Shown here: positions 1 to 11,743 of the stretch, piece after piece | Layout of the letters: each line of letters starts with the position of its first letter | Numbering within the stretch: the stretch's first letter is position 1 | DNA from: Hordeum vulgare subsp. vulgare | Taxonomy: Eukaryota > Streptophyta > Magnoliopsida > Poales > Poaceae | Assembly (NCBI RefSeq): GCF_904849725.1 | Contig: NC_058524.1 | Coordinates: 26,195,001 to 26,259,000 of the forward strand | Reading direction: 5' to 3' | Length of the DNA stretch: 64,000 nt | Program-made: the position numbers and the translations under genes | The notes under the pieces: generated by a model | What the model was told of the DNA's origin: nothing | Seen by the model: the letters and a program-made list of their open reading frames with translations, nothing else | Database searches by the model: none

Positions 1-89
1 AGAAAGTATGATTAGTTCTCATGTTATGTTCCTTTCATTTAGTCCAGTTATTCACGTCTTCATATCCATAGTAACACTGTTATTTTCAG

Positions 90-3000
90 ATTGTGGAATA
101 TGCAAATAACAGAGAGTTCACTTCAGTCATGGTTGTCCACACAAATCGAAGGGAACCTGGTTAGAATTCATCATTTTGTTGTCTTTTTTAATATTCTTCT
201 TTCTGACATCTCGTGTTGGCATTTGTGTAACAGATGCGCTGCTGATCATCAACCTACCTGAGGGCCCTACTGCACATTTTAAGCTATCCAAGCTCGTTCT
301 GCGGAAGGATATAAAGGTACTATATCTGTACTTTTTATACTAATATTAGCACCATAGTTTTTAGTATCTTCTTTCATGTCAAGTTATTACATGTGTGTCT
401 TCCATTTTTGATTGCTTGTGTGCATTTCCTTACTTGTGTCTTCTTTGCTGTGCATAGTACTTGAATAGAGGTTTATTAGTCAATGAACAAGATCTAGTGA
501 TTCTAGTCAACTAGTGAGCATAACTGCATACTCTCAATCTCTTTTCTTAGATAAATTGTTTGAGGTTTTACTGGAAATACCGAAATAAGGACCCATAAAT
601 TTGTGAAGAATTTGTTGAAGTGCTTTATTGTTATCACTTATTGACATCAGCAGTTATAATGACTGTGAGACCTAGTCTTGAGCATTTCTCTTCCGGTCTT
701 CCCTCTACCTTCTTGCTATGAAACTACGAAGTATTATTAAACATCTATACCAATATAAAAAGACTCTTAAGGGGCAGATCCAACCAATCTCGGCCATCAA
801 ACCATGTCAATCCAACGACCTAGATTGCTCCAATGGCGAGCGCTCAACATGTTTAGCATGCCATTAATATCATATTGAATATCAATATCAGCATTAATCA
901 CACAATTAGCATGTAATTAGTATCCTACCTAATATCAACTTGTAAATAATATTCTACCAAATAACAACGTGCAATACTAGTGCTAACCAAGTATAACCAT
1001 TTTTTGTAGTAACCTAGCATAATTATTCTCCAAAGGGAAAAATGCAGTAATGCTGTGCTCCGTGTGCTAAGCTGTCTACTCTTAAAAAAATAGTTGCTGT
1101 ATGAAGGGCGGAACCTTTAATTTCTCCTCTCTAATAAGTATTGCGCATAAGGGCAAGCTAGTGCTAGTTGATTGTTGAAAGGACGCATCTTCTGTGCTGA
1201 TAATCCCATATTGCTTTTATTTATATAATTGGCATAACTATTTGATGTGATCAAGCTGTCAATTGTGACCCCATAAGCAACCTCTATGTACTGCATAAAA
1301 GGACATAAAGCCTCTCCCTTCCTCTTCCTTATTTTAAAACCTGTGAGGCATTTTAGAAAATGTGAAGTGGCTTATCTTGTCAGATTGATTTTTTACAGCA
1401 AGATGGTTGTTTGCTTAGTGTTTTGTCTTTTATAGTGACTAAAGATCAATATATATGCTACTTCCTGCTTGCCCTAGGTTCTGTGAAGATCTTCACCTTG
1501 TTAGCTGCATATAAGAACATTGTTTTTGTTTTTAGGGATTTAGAAAAAAGTTTGGTATATATTACTCTTATTTCTACATCCTCTGATCCATATTAATTGT
1601 CGCTCATTTAGTACAAAGTTGTACTAAAATTAATGATCAGGGGAGTAATTTATTAGAAGGAAGGAACTGCATTATACTAGTATTCTCTGTGCTGGAAGGA
1701 GGATTGCTTTATATTATTCTCTGTTTTCTATGAGACTCCTGCTGTGTTCTAGTAAGGCAGAAATGTTAGAATCGACTGTGCAATGTTATTGTTAAGTCTT
1801 TGTTTGATTATTTCAAAAATAAGTCTTCAAATTTGATCACGGTTCAGATAGCACCAGCAGTTGGGAATTTCTGGTGTGTTCTAGTAAGGCAGAAATGTTA
1901 GAATCGACTGTGCAATGTTATTGTTAAGTCTTTGTTTGATTATTTCAAAAATAAGTCTTCAAATTTGCTCAGGGTTCAGATAGCACCAGTAGTTGGGAAT
2001 GGTTATGTCATAAATACATATATTACGGTGCTTACCTTTTGAACTAAAGTTCATTGAACATAAAAAAAGTTAAGTTGCCATCATTTGATCATCCTACTTG
2101 TCTCTAGCTTTTCTCTTGTCTCTAGCCTCTCTAGTTTGTCTTAGACGTGTTACATTTGTCTACGCAAGACATATTTGCATATGTCAATGTTCGGTATGTC
2201 ATGTCTGCTAGAGACTGGTCCATGTCTCTCGTCTGACATATCCATGTTACTTGTTTTAATTTTGCCATGCTTTACAGCATTTGATTTGTACTTATTGCAA
2301 TGAAGGAGTTGGGCTCATCTGTTCATGGCTATGTAGATGATCTTCTAGATTGATGGGACGCTGAAAAGTGTAATAGCAGATAGGACATCTTGATATTCGC
2401 TTTCTGTAATCACGATATTTGTATTTTGATGTGCTCTTATTATACGACAATATGTGTTGTTGGGCATTTTGCAGTTTATCTGTATAGAAAGCTAGTTTAC
2501 TTGAAACCTCCAGTACTGACCATTGAAGATAACCTTCATTTACCGTTTGGTTTATCTTTCTGTGTATGACAGAACCATGGGAACCCTACAAGTCATAAGC
2601 CAGAGTTGGTGTTGAACAATTTCACTACGCGGCTTGGTCATCGTGTTGGGAGGTGATTCGAGAGTATGCATTCCTTTCACAAAAGGACGACCTTATATTC
2701 ATGTTCTTAACACGTCTACTTTCCCATCTTGTTTATTCAGGATGATACAATCTCTTTTCCCTCAAGACCCAAATTTCCGCGGCCGACGAGTTGTGACCTT
2801 CCATAACCAGCGAGACTATATATTCTTCCGTCATCACAGGTGAATATATATGAAAACACAATTAACTCAGAAGCACACTGCTAACAATTAGAGATGTGAA
2901 AATTTTGGTTTTCACGAGTTCATACAATAGTTTATATATTTGTATATCACATGTGTAAATGTGCAATGCAACCAGGCAGTAGCGTGTGTTACAAGGGTGT

Positions 3001-4112
3001 CACAAGTTTGTAATTCTGCATACTATTTTATCTAAAACTTCCCCGTCTAGAGCTACTCCTCAACCTAGAGTAGCTTAGTGTGGAAGTAAAATCAACCCTA
3101 TATATGGGTGTCACAAGTCTGTAATTCTGCATACTTTTTTATCTTCAGCATTTGAAAATTAATGATCTGCAATTCTCACTATAGGTACATCTTTGAGGAG
3201 AAAGAAAAGAAAATTGTTTCAAAGGACAAGAAATCGAAGGGTGAAACCAAAACCGAGAAGCAAGTGAACTGTCGCCTTCAGGTACTTGAGATACACTACT
3301 ACATACCAGAGTGTTTTTTTTTGTGTGTGATTGCAAGAATTTTCATTCACAGTACTGTAATTGACCAACCTTGAAAGGACCAAATCCTCGCAATCCTTCT
3401 TTGTTGCATATGTTTAGATAGTGATGGTTGTTTTCCAAAAAAAAAGTTCATACTAAGTGAAAAACCACAAGTTCATGTACTCCCTCTGTTTTTATTTACT
3501 CTGCATATTAGCTTTGATTGAAGTGAAACTTTATAAAATTTGACCAAGTTTGTAGCAAAGCAATATGAACATTTACAATAACAAATTTATATGATGTGAA
3601 AATATATGGAATGATGAATCTAATGGTATTATTTGGTGGTGTATATGTCAATGTATTTTTCTATAAACTTGTTGAAAGTATTTAAGGTTTGAGTTTATAT
3701 AAACCTAATATGCGGAGTAAATAAAAATGGAGGGAGTACCTTGACTATCCTGCCCGTTACATGTTAGCGATGATGGTATTTGACTACTGCTGATGGAGTC
3801 CATTCTAGAATAGCAACCTTTTTCTACCTTGGCCGCTTTTATCAGTAAGCCTGAACTATTATTTGTGGCTTTGTTGATGATATAGGAATGCGGCCCTCGC
3901 TTCACACTCAAGCTGCTCACATTGCAACACGGGACCTTCGACACGAAAAGCGGGGAGTACGAGTGGGTTCACAAGGTACTACTATCATCATCATCATACA
4001 TTCACCATTCCACTCTCCTCGCTGCATTATTAATCCCCGTGACATAACCCGGAACCTTGTTTGCAATTTGCAGCCTGACCTGGACACGAGCAGGAGAAGG
4101 TTTTTCCTGTGA
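90..4112 (+). CDS. RPF1: Ribosome production factor 1, Brix domain (3' part of gene)
   Basis: Seven exons can be joined in frame: 90-159, 234-316, 2573-2652, 2741-2839, 3185-3281, 3886-3975 and 4074-4112 (TGA). All introns have GT-AG borders. Together they encode the last 185 residues; the N-terminal exons lie upstream of the window. The product carries the Brix/RPF1 signature stretches [47 protein letters not shown] and a C-terminus ending in [12 protein letters not shown]1 is a nucleolar factor needed for pre-60S ribosomal subunit assembly and 27S rRNA processing; that role comes from the family (about 300-350 residues in plants), not from this sequence. Exon sequence is uninterrupted, so the gene looks intact and active. 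Intron 317-2572 is unusually long and carries a tandem duplication and a MITE relic; intron 3282-3885 carries a full Stowaway MITE. Confidence 0.95.
1577..1646. mobile_element. Stowaway MITE relic in RPF1 intron
   Basis: A 70-bp palindromic segment is bounded by TA at 1575-1576 and 1647-1648. It holds CCTCTGATCCATATTAATTG on one arm and TTAATGATCAGGGGAG on the other, around an inner GTACAA/TTGTAC hairpin. This fits a short Stowaway (Tc1/mariner-type) element whose right arm has lost several bases. Confidence 0.6.
1744..2000. repeat. 132-bp tandem direct duplication in RPF1 intron
   Basis: A segment starting GTGTTCTAGTAAGGCAGAAA at 1744 is repeated at 1876 with period 132 and only a few substitutions. 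The second copy ends near 2000 (AGTTGGGAAT). It lies wholly inside the long intron, so it should not alter the protein. Confidence 0.9.
3480..3736. mobile_element. Stowaway MITE (257 bp) in RPF1 intron
   Basis: The terminal inverted repeats begin CTCCCTCTGTTTTTATTTAC and end GTAAATAAAAATGGAGGGAG. The element is flanked by the TA target duplication (3478-3479, 3737-3738). The AT-rich interior and length fit Triticeae Stowaway families. It sits in intron 3282-3885 of RPF1. Confidence 0.95.
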
Positions 4113-5551
4113 TTTGGCCCTGTGCTTTACCCACACACACGAAAAAAGTAACCTGTAGTAAGACGGATAATTGACTTCTAAAAGTTGAATTAACCAGTTA
4201 ATATGTCCCTAGAAATAGGACATACCTAACCTGCCTGATAACAAGGGGTAATGCTTATTTTTGTTTCTCCATGTTGACTCAGGAGTTTCTAACAGTGTGA
4301 CTGTGTTTCCTCCCTTCTCATGATATTCTTGCAGTGCATCTAGCTTTCTCGTTGAAGTTGATTTTGTGAGTTCAACGATGAGAATAAAACAAATATGTGT
4401 TTCCTACTCGCTTGTAGATATATCTTTCACACAATGCATTTGTATATAGTATCGTCCTCTCCCAAAACCACTGTGACAGGTGATATAAAAACGGATTTGC
4501 TACTTCTCATATAGATGAAAAATAGCCATGTCACATCTAAGTCTTTCACCATCCGATCAAAACGCTTTAATCAGGAGGCGGGAGCCTGCTGCTCGTCGCG
4601 GCCTCTTGCCTGCATATCGGAATTTGCTGTTCATTTCCAGAAGCTTACTTTTGTGCATTTCCAGAAGGGTACTTTTGTGGTTTTTTTTTAATTTGAGAGG
4701 GTGTCGTTTAAGAGAAACCTCGAGATCCGTGACACAACTGAAAGAAGATGAAAGCTGATCCAGTATATGCCCCCATTGTTTGATAAGCACTGAAAAGGGG
4801 CTCACTCGCCCAACACCCTTAGCTTAAAGGAAGTAAAAGGAGGAGAAAGATAGGAGCATCTGGTGCTTTGCCATGATGGAACTGAGTGCTTGGCCATGGC
4901 TATGGCTTTAGCGTTCCAGCTCACTGCAGAGCTTGTCATCAGTGACTGACATCGGCGAAGTTTTGAATCTGGAGCCGCGCTTGGACAGCCACAAAGGGCA
5001 GTGGCGCAGCGAGGAATAAAATGATGGGTGTGCACACTCCAAAATACAGTAATTGATTGGCTTGTTGTTTATTATGCTTGAGTTGTTTGAAATGATTATT
5101 TTGGCCAAATTTCTATATGGTAAAAAGAATACCTGAAAATTTTGGGTACTGACAAAGGGTATCGCATCGAACAATGGTGTGGCCGCCGCCATTTTATCCT
5201 TGTCGCAGAAAGCAGCACCATGATAGCAGTGCGGATGGGGTAGCCCAGGATGAGATTTCTCCCTTGCTTTCAGCTGGTTTAGCCGAGTGCCAAAGCTTTG
5301 TCCAGGCATCAGGAGGATGCTAGCTAGCTAGATGTACTACTACTTGCTGCTGCGTGTGAGGTTGCACGGGAACAGGGGGATACCAAACCTTTGCCCTGCG
5401 TGCTGCTCCAGCTCCACCACCACCAAGAAGAGAGCTAGTCCTCCTTGGTGGGGCAAGCCAACGTACGTACGTTGCCGCCGGCCGACGCTCAAATAAGGCC
5501 GTCGCATTCGCGTCCCCTGATGCTCCTTCTCTGCAGTGTCTCCCGATCCCG
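4113..5551. other. Intergenic region between RPF1 and the NHL gene
   Basis: No ORF here resembles a known protein. The first part holds the RPF1 3' UTR and terminator (AATAAAA at 4382 is one possible polyadenylation signal). The last 150 bases are CT-rich and GC-rich, with TCAAATAAGG near 5488 as a possible weak TATA element for the following gene. Confidence 0.5.
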
Positions 5552-6259
5552 ATGTCCAACGCCACGGGCAACTACGACGGCGGCGAGCACAACGGCCCCG
5601 CCAATGGCGGCGGCCACCACTGGCGGCAGCGGCAGCGGCACTGGCGGCCCCCGCAGCCGCACAGCAGCAGGGCTTACCGGTCCGGGGTGCTGCGGTGGGC
5701 GATGGCGGTGGTGTTCACGGTGCTGGCGGTGCTAGTCCTGGTGGCGGCCGTGGCGATTCTGCTGGTGGTGCTGGTGCTGCAGCCCCGGGCGCCGTACCTG
5801 GCCGTGCAGGCGGCGCGGCTGGGGGACCTGGTGTACGACCAGCAGGGGGTGCTGGACAAGGCGGAGCTGGAGCTGGACGTCCGGGCGGCCAACGTCAACG
5901 CCCACGCCGCCGTCGCCTTCTCGGAGCTGGAGCTGCGGCTGAGCTTCCACGACATGGTGATCGCCATCCTGCGCGCCGACCCCTTCGTGGTGCCGCCCAG
6001 GGGCGAGCGCCCGCTGGAGTACGCGGCGTCGTCGGCCGCCGTGCCGCTCGACGGCGCCGGGCGCGCCGCCATGGAGGGCGCGCTGAACCGCGGCGTGGTG
6101 CCGTTCCGGGTGAGCGGGCAGGCCAGGACGCGGTGGAAGGTCGGCGGGCTGGTCGCCGTCAAGTACTGGACGCGCATGGCTTGCCAGATCCGATTCTTCT
6201 GGCCCAACGGCACCGCGCTCGACTTCACCTGCAACTCCAAGTCTAGGACACGCTACTGA
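5552..6259 (+). CDS. NDR1/HIN1-like (LEA-2 domain) membrane protein
   Basis: This intronless gene encodes 235 residues, starting at ATG 5552 and ending at TGA 6257-6259. Residues 1-45 are a hydrophilic, Gly/His/Arg-rich cytosolic tail. Residues about 49-76 form one strong hydrophobic segment (AVVFTVLAVLVLVAAVAILL), a signal-anchor. The remainder is an extracytosolic LEA-2-type beta domain with alternating hydrophobic residues (DKAELELDVRAANVNAHAAV). The size and layout match plant NHL proteins, a family linked to pathogen and abiotic stress responses at the plasma membrane. The specific role is unknown here. GC content is very high, as is usual for intronless grass genes; this also produces long spurious ORFs in the other frames. 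Confidence 0.88.
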   Translation: MSNATGNYDGGEHNGPANGGGHHWRQRQRHWRPPQPHSSRAYRSGVLRWAMAVVFTVLAVLVLVAAVAILLVVLVLQPRAPYLAVQAARLGDLVYDQQGVLDKAELELDVRAANVNAHAAVAFSELELRLSFHDMVIAILRADPFVVPPRGERPLEYAASSAAVPLDGAGRAAMEGALNRGVVPFRVSGQARTRWKVGGLVAVKYWTRMACQIRFFWPNGTALDFTCNSKSRTRY

Positions 6260-6580
6260 CGTACGTCCATCGCCATCACCCATCACAGCGGCTACCTCTC
6301 CTTCTTTCCCAGCTCCAATCGGATCAACAACAAGACAGCCATTAACGCGCTTTCTTGCCTCTGCTAACTACGTACTGGATTTTTTTTCATGTATGTAATT
6401 ATTTGGAAAACTAAAGAAATACATATATTTGTACAATTGTTCCATGACGTGCCTATAAGTAGTTTCATTTAGGGCACTCCTAGAGTAGAAAGTCAAAACA
6501 TGGTCATTTGTTGTTACCTCAGCTGTATGAAGCAGGAGGGTCCAACAGATGAAAATCGTTAAAAGAGTGCCTACCATCTA
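6260..6580. other. 3' flank of NHL gene
   Basis: AT-rich non-coding sequence after the stop codon, presumably the 3' UTR and terminator. No repeat or gene is recognised before the MITE at 6581. Confidence 0.5.
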
Positions 6581-6684
6581 CTCCCTCAGTCTCAAAATAA
6601 ATGACTTAAAAGTGACTCAAGTTTGTATTAAAGTTAGTATAAATTTAAGTTACTTTTGAGTCATTTATTTCGGAACGGAGGGGG
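6581..6684. mobile_element. Stowaway MITE (104 bp)
   Basis: The ends CTCCCTCAGTCTCAAAATAA and TTATTTCGGAACGGAGGGGG are inverted repeats. TA flanks at 6579-6580 and 6685-6686. The two halves (ATGACTTAAAAGTGACTCAA and AAGTTACTTTTGAGTCAT) form a nearly complete hairpin, typical of short Triticeae Stowaway elements. Confidence 0.93.
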
Positions 6685-6881
6685 TAGAACCGAAAGCCTC
6701 AAACGACCTTCCATACGCTCTAAGGCTTGTCTAGCTTGTTTCGAGGGAACTATGTCACTTTTAAGTTGGGCCTGTCTTTTTTAAGTTGTGGTTGTTTTTA
6801 TTGTGCAAAATAAAAAAAGAAAAAATCTGAAAAAAAAAAGTTGGATCTAGGCTTCTGGCTACACATGAGAGTTTGTTTCTT

Positions 6882-7100
6882 TCTGCGAACCAACCCGTGA
6901 TTGAATGGTTAGAGAGACTGGATATCTTCAGTCCATCAAGATTCAAATCCTGATGTTTGCATTTATTTCTGAATTTACTTCAGGATTTCCGGCGATGCGC
7001 ATTCAGCGAGAGGAGATGTTTCGATGTGCATGTGTATATTCACAGGGATGCGTATATGCATGTGTATATAAACGCTTGAGTCCGTACGATGATAAAAAAA
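6882..7100 (+). mobile_element. Au-type SINE, internally truncated
   Basis: The 5' part is tRNA-like: an A-box region (GATTGAATGGTTAGAGAG) and a B-box-like GATTCAAATCC about 45 bp later. The body contains the Au-family segment CAGGATTTCCGGCGATGCGC, then a TG-rich tail (GTATATGCATGTGTATATAA) and a short A-run. A 12-bp target duplication AGTTTGTTTCTT flanks it exactly (6870-6881 and 7101-7112). It is shorter than full Au elements as I remember them, because the central block is missing. SINEs are transcribed by RNA polymerase III and copied by LINE machinery. Confidence 0.88.
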
Positions 7101-7112
7101 AGTTTGTTTCTT

Positions 7113-9192
7113 GCTTGTAACGTGTCGTGAGTGGGCTTGAATAGAGCTTGGCGAATGTTTGAGGCATCCCATGTATAGCTAGTGGGAAATGCTGTGATGT
7201 TTTAGTTCTCTTAATTTTGTTTCTTGGTGAAAAGAATTAGCAATTTTGAAAAATATTCATGATTATAAGAAAAATAGCAAATAAAAAAATGTTTGAAAAA
7301 TTAAAATGTAAACGGATTTTGTAAAATGTTCATTATTACGTAAATATTAATAACACAAATTTGAAAAAGAAGTCATGATTTTAAAAAGTTGATGACTTCT
7401 TATAAATAGAAAAAAATCACAACTATTTTAAACGTGGACATGCAAATTGGCAGACAAACCTCATCCCGCCTTGCTCCCGCCTCGTCCTGGCACCATCCGT
7501 TCCCGTCCACGCATGCAGTGGAGGAGCCTGCACTGCCCGCCACGACCTCACACTCCTTGGCGCGCCCACCCGTTCCCGATTGAGTCCGGCACTGCCCGCC
7601 GCAGCGCATGCGTTTCCCGTCATGGCCGCGCGAACTCCCCCACCCCCGCCTCGCTCTTCTCTGGTGCCGCCCCACTTTGATTCGGGCTGCTGGTGGCCTG
7701 CTCCACCCTGCCCGTGGATGGCCTCACCTCGGCAGTGAAGGTCGAGCCGGCCGCAATTCGGACCGTCTGCGACAATTTCCGGCGTGTGGTGGCTGCTTCC
7801 GACATGCGGCGACGGATTCTGGTAAAGTTGTATAGTAGACATCAACGGCACGTTGCGGCAACATGCAGATCAAACGAGGGGTCGGAGGTTCATTTCAGCG
7901 ATTTTGATTTGGAAACATTCTAGAAGGTTCCTAAACCGGTTGTTTTCCTTTTTTTCCTTTTATTTTTTATGTTTTTTCTTTATGTGTTTCCCTTTTTTCT
8001 AGTTTATTTTCTCTTTCAACATTTGTTTAGAAAATTGTAAAAATATTTGCATTTTCCTAATTTGTTCAAATTTTCAAGAAAGAAAACCTTCTTTTGAAAA
8101 TGTGCTTAGAAATTCTCAAAAAGTTCAGAATTTCAAATATTATTAACTTTATTTTCAAAAAATATTTGAAAATTCAAATACATTAGACTTTCATAAATTG
8201 TTCATTTAGTTTCATAAAATGTTTGAAAATCCAATAAATTTTGTAATTCCCAATTTCATTTTTTTGCATTTCTTAATTTTTGTTCATAAATTCAAAAAAT
8301 GTTAGGAGTTTCAAAAAATGTTCTTGTTAGCGAAATGTGTTCATAAATTAAACAAATATATCATGTTTTGTAAAATTTGTTTGCAAATTCAATATTAAAG
8401 GTATTTGACAAAAAAGTTGAGTTTGCAAAAAATGGTTCATAACTCTTAAAAAATCGCATTCTCAATTTTATTCCTGTTTCAAAATATTACTTGTAATTTT
8501 CAAGAAAAATCTCGTTTTGAATTTTGTTCCTATGTTTCCAAATTTTTTTTGACATTCCCAAAAATTGTTCAATATTTACAGAACTGAATAAGTATTCGGA
8601 ATTTTGAAAGTAATCCAAAAAATAATTAAAAAAATCGAATCAGCTAATAATTATTATAATTCAACGCGTCTAATAATTCGTCACTTGGGCTTGGTATGCC
8701 TAGTGGCTTCAAACTCCCTTTATTGTGCATGAGGTCTGGTGTTTAATTCCCATACCCATCTCTTTTTTGACATTTTACTTCACACCAGGGCGTGTTTGGG
8801 CAGCATAGCCGATGTGGCGGCCCATTCGGGTGGTGCCCCTTGCCTAAATGAAAACATATGCCGGGCATGTGGACGACATATTTTTAGAAAAGACCATCCT
8901 ACTATCCTTTATTATAAAAAGGTATGGAGAGATCTCCTTCTTTGATGTGTTTAGGGATTTGTACCAAAACAAAAGTGATAAGAAGACAATACTGAAAAAA
9001 AAAAATCCTCTTTGATCTATTCCAAGCTGTGTGCCGAGCTCCCACTCATGGGCGCACGACAACATGATACTTGCCAAACCATATGTACAAAACTGACAAT
9101 CTTGGCAAACCACATGTTCGATGTTAATAATGTGCATCCAGGGGCCTCAGCTGCCAAGAGCTGCACTCGGTAAAGGGTACCTTTATCGAGTC
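7113..9192. other. AT-rich repeat-like DNA with a GC-rich insert
   Basis: 7200-7440 and 7920-8660 are strongly AT-rich, with many loosely repeated motifs of the TTCAAAAAATGTT type. They enclose a GC-rich block (7447-7850) that is open on several frames but shows no recognisable protein. At 8696-8755 a tRNA-like string (TATGCCTAGTGGCTTC, then GTGTTTAATTCCC) resembles the motif at 13971. The layout, AT-rich arms around GC-rich DNA, could be a Mutator-like element with captured sequence, but I cannot find its termini. Confidence 0.35.
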
Positions 9193-10058
9193 CAGCCCCG
9201 TTGATGAGGGAGGCCAAGTTGGCCGACGGCACAGGGCCTCCAAATTTTTGGGGCCCCGGTCCAGCAAATAATACGTATATATATGTAGAGAAAAAAATGA
9301 CAATGAACATGCACGTGCACATGTCGACAGCCCACTTAGCACTTCTGATTCTTTCGATTTGCAATCAACCAATATACATACATGTACATAGCCCAACAGC
9401 CTGGCAGTTACTAGTTTCCATGAGACCGTGACTCCCGCTTAGAACTCTCGATTCGCACGCAACAGTTTCGCTCGAGTTAACCATCGATCGTTAGAACATA
9501 GATCGAGGAGAGAGAGGTCTTGACTCTGTATTAGGGCGAGGATGGCTGCCGGCTACGTGAGCACGACAGACGTCAGGTCATACGTGCGTACGCGGCTGCT
9601 GGCCGTCCTTTCCCCATGGCAAAGTTTATACGGTGGCATGGTGCATCGTCCCTTGCCGTCGTTCTCAGCTTAAATTGTTCATAGGAGGCTGGATTTTATT
9701 TTACTAGTGTATTTTATTTTTTGTTGAACATTTTTTTTTTCATAATCTTACATCAAGGTAAAGCCTTATTTTATTTTATTAGCTATAAAGTCTTATTCAT
9801 AGTGTAAGTTGATTCATGTTACTTGTGTATGTTTTAGAAAACAGGAAGAATCATCAATCATGTATCCCACAAGGAGGTGTGATCCCGGAGCTGAAAAGAG
9901 TTCGTATACGATAATTATACAGATATTATATTAAATAACACATGTTTGAAGTTATATAATAAAGTAGAAGTTTGCTTTACTTATAGGTTCTTTTTGGATA
10001 TTTAGAGCCCTATTTTTGATTTTCGTCCCGGGCCCTCAAATTCCTGGAGACGGCCCTG
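9193..10058. mobile_element. Non-autonomous hAT-type transposon (866 bp)
   Basis: The element is flanked by an exact 8-bp target duplication ATCGAGTC (9185-9192 and 10059-10066). It starts CAGCCCCGTTGATGAGG and ends GGAGACGGCCCTG, giving the short CAG...CTG termini with a CAGGGCC-type end that are common in plant hAT elements. A second GGGCC-rich motif lies just inside each end (AGGGCCTCCAAATTTTTGGG at the left, CGGGCCCTCAAATTCCTGG at the right). No transposase is encoded. Confidence 0.82.
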
Positions 10059-10066
10059 ATCGAGTC

Positions 10067-10292
10067 CAGTACTCACAAGAGCAGACAGAAGCGTCAAGAT
10101 GGTATTTTTTAAAACATATAATAGATCGATTACATACGACAAACCATCTTTAGAAACATGATAGAAGATGCACACCAACTGGTTTATTACTTCCCAAAGC
10201 GAACATTGCACGAACGATAAAGCAATGGATTAAGTTGGGCACTTAAACTACTTACGGGCCATGCAACTTACATGCGCCTATACCACAATATC
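10067..10292. other. 3' flank of O-methyltransferase gene 1
   Basis: This is the downstream (3') side of the minus-strand gene. It contains AAGCGAACATTGCACGAACG, related to the sequences downstream of the other two copies near 21690-21720 and 32400-32430. This supports duplication of the 3' flanks with the genes. Confidence 0.5.
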
Positions 10293-11459
10293 TTATGGAT
10301 AGACCTCAATGATGCATCGAGCTCCTAATTTCTTCACAATTTTGTAGTCCGTGTACCCCGCTTTAATGAATAGTTTGCTCCAGTCATTTTCATCCCGTTG
10401 ACGTCCTTTTGAGTTCACCATCATGAGCATATCCATAAGCAGTTGGGCTTCAAACATTATCGGCCCTAAGGAAGGTCCAACCACAATTTCAACGATTATT
10501 ATCTTCCCTCCCTCCTCGCGGGAAGGAATGGCCTTCCTGCACTGAGCTAGGATTTTCACGCAATCCTCATCGCTCCAGAAGTGTAGCACAAGCTTCAAGA
10601 ATATGCAAAGCATAAGAATTTAAGCATAATCTCTTGAATTGCTACTATCTACCTTGAGCATCACAGCCTGTGATGATGGGACGGAATGGAACAAATCACC
10701 TGCGACATAGGTGACGACACCATCCGCTGGGGCTTTGTCGACCACCTTCGGAAGGTCCAGCACAGTGCACTTAATGTGCGGGTAAGCCCTGATGATGGCT
10801 CTCGCCGTCGTACCATCGCCGCCGCCGCAGTCAGTCAATGAGTCCACCCCTTTAAAAAGGTCATGGCATTCCCGCATAACAGTGGCGATCCCGAGGTTGT
10901 CATGGGCAGCCAAGCCTTGAGTGACAACATCGTCCAGCTCTTTGTCAAGGAGCGGTGTTCTGTCATCACAGAGCGGCACGCCGAAGATGTCCTCGAATGG
11001 CGACGGCACTGGCGGCTCATGGTCTTTCCTGAACCAGCCGGCCAGCCCCATCGCCGCCTCCGTGTAATGCGGCGAGGTCACGCCGAGCACAAAATACTTC
11101 TGGCTGTGATGCTCATCCGCTACGACACCGTGCACCAGGATGCGGGACAACGGTGTGAGGCGGTAGATCGCCTCGGACTCGGAGTTGTTGTTGGCTGCGA
11201 AGACACCTGATGTGACGAGCACGCGCATGACCCGGCGGAGAAATGGCCTCTTAACCGGGGGAAGGGACAGCGCGGCCATCAGGTCGGGCAGCGAGGCCGC
11301 CCCGCCGAGGCGGTGGATGGCAGTCGGGATCTCGAGCTCGACGGCGCACCGGAGGGCCATGGAGGAGAGGTAGTAGAGGCTGTGGCGCCACAGGTCTGCC
11401 TGTGCCTGCAGCAGCTCAGCGTCTGTGGGAACCTCTATGGTCTGTGCCTGAGCCGCCAT
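10293..11459 (-). CDS. O-methyltransferase, plant class II (paralogue 1)
   Basis: Two exons: 11459-10653 (ATG to AAG) and 10592-10293 (stop TAA), with a phase-0 GT-AG intron of 60 bp; 368 residues. The start MAAQAQTIEV is preferred to an upstream in-frame ATG at 11480 because it aligns with the other two copies. Residues 15-110 form the N-terminal dimerisation region. SAM motif I is D210-CGGGDG. The catalytic-base His is H273 (LHFWSDEDC), with E304 nearby. Q334 occupies a position that is usually Glu in the family. The C-terminus IIEVYP is typical of ZRP4/flavonoid-type grass enzymes. It should transfer a methyl group from SAM to a phenolic hydroxyl in the cytosol; the substrate cannot be read from sequence. 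No frame breaks are seen. Confidence 0.93.
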
Positions 11460-11529
11460 TGCTCCTCTCTTTCTGGTCACTCTGCCCTTTTGGGTTCAGT
11501 TCTGTACTTCTATGACGAGTGTGTAGTGC

Positions 11530-11535
11530 TATATA
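11530..11535 (-). promoter_or_regulatory. TATA box of O-methyltransferase 1
   Basis: TATATA in the minus-strand promoter lies about 71-76 bp upstream of the ATG at 11459. That spacing allows a short leader of about 40-45 bases. Confidence 0.6.
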
Positions 11536-11743
11536 TTGCTTGCTTTGAGAGCTCACTTGTGTCTATGCAAATGTTGATACATAGGTAGCATTAGCCGTGG
11601 TAGTTCAGCAACTGTTGAGGAGGAGCAGCGAACATATCCATGTCTGGATATCCGTGGAGGCAAAGGTGACAGCTAAAGTAAACCACGCGGCGCGCGTGCA
11701 TAAATAAAATATGAATACGTAACTGTATATGGAACTCAATTCA

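Noticed and set aside
3162..3374. 70-residue ORF with start at 3162
   Set aside because: It is RPF1 exon 3185-3281 read through its flanking introns.
5536..6286. Overlapping long ORFs in other frames of the NHL gene region
   Set aside because: Very high GC keeps all frames open. Only the 5552-6259 frame gives a membrane anchor plus LEA-2-type domain.
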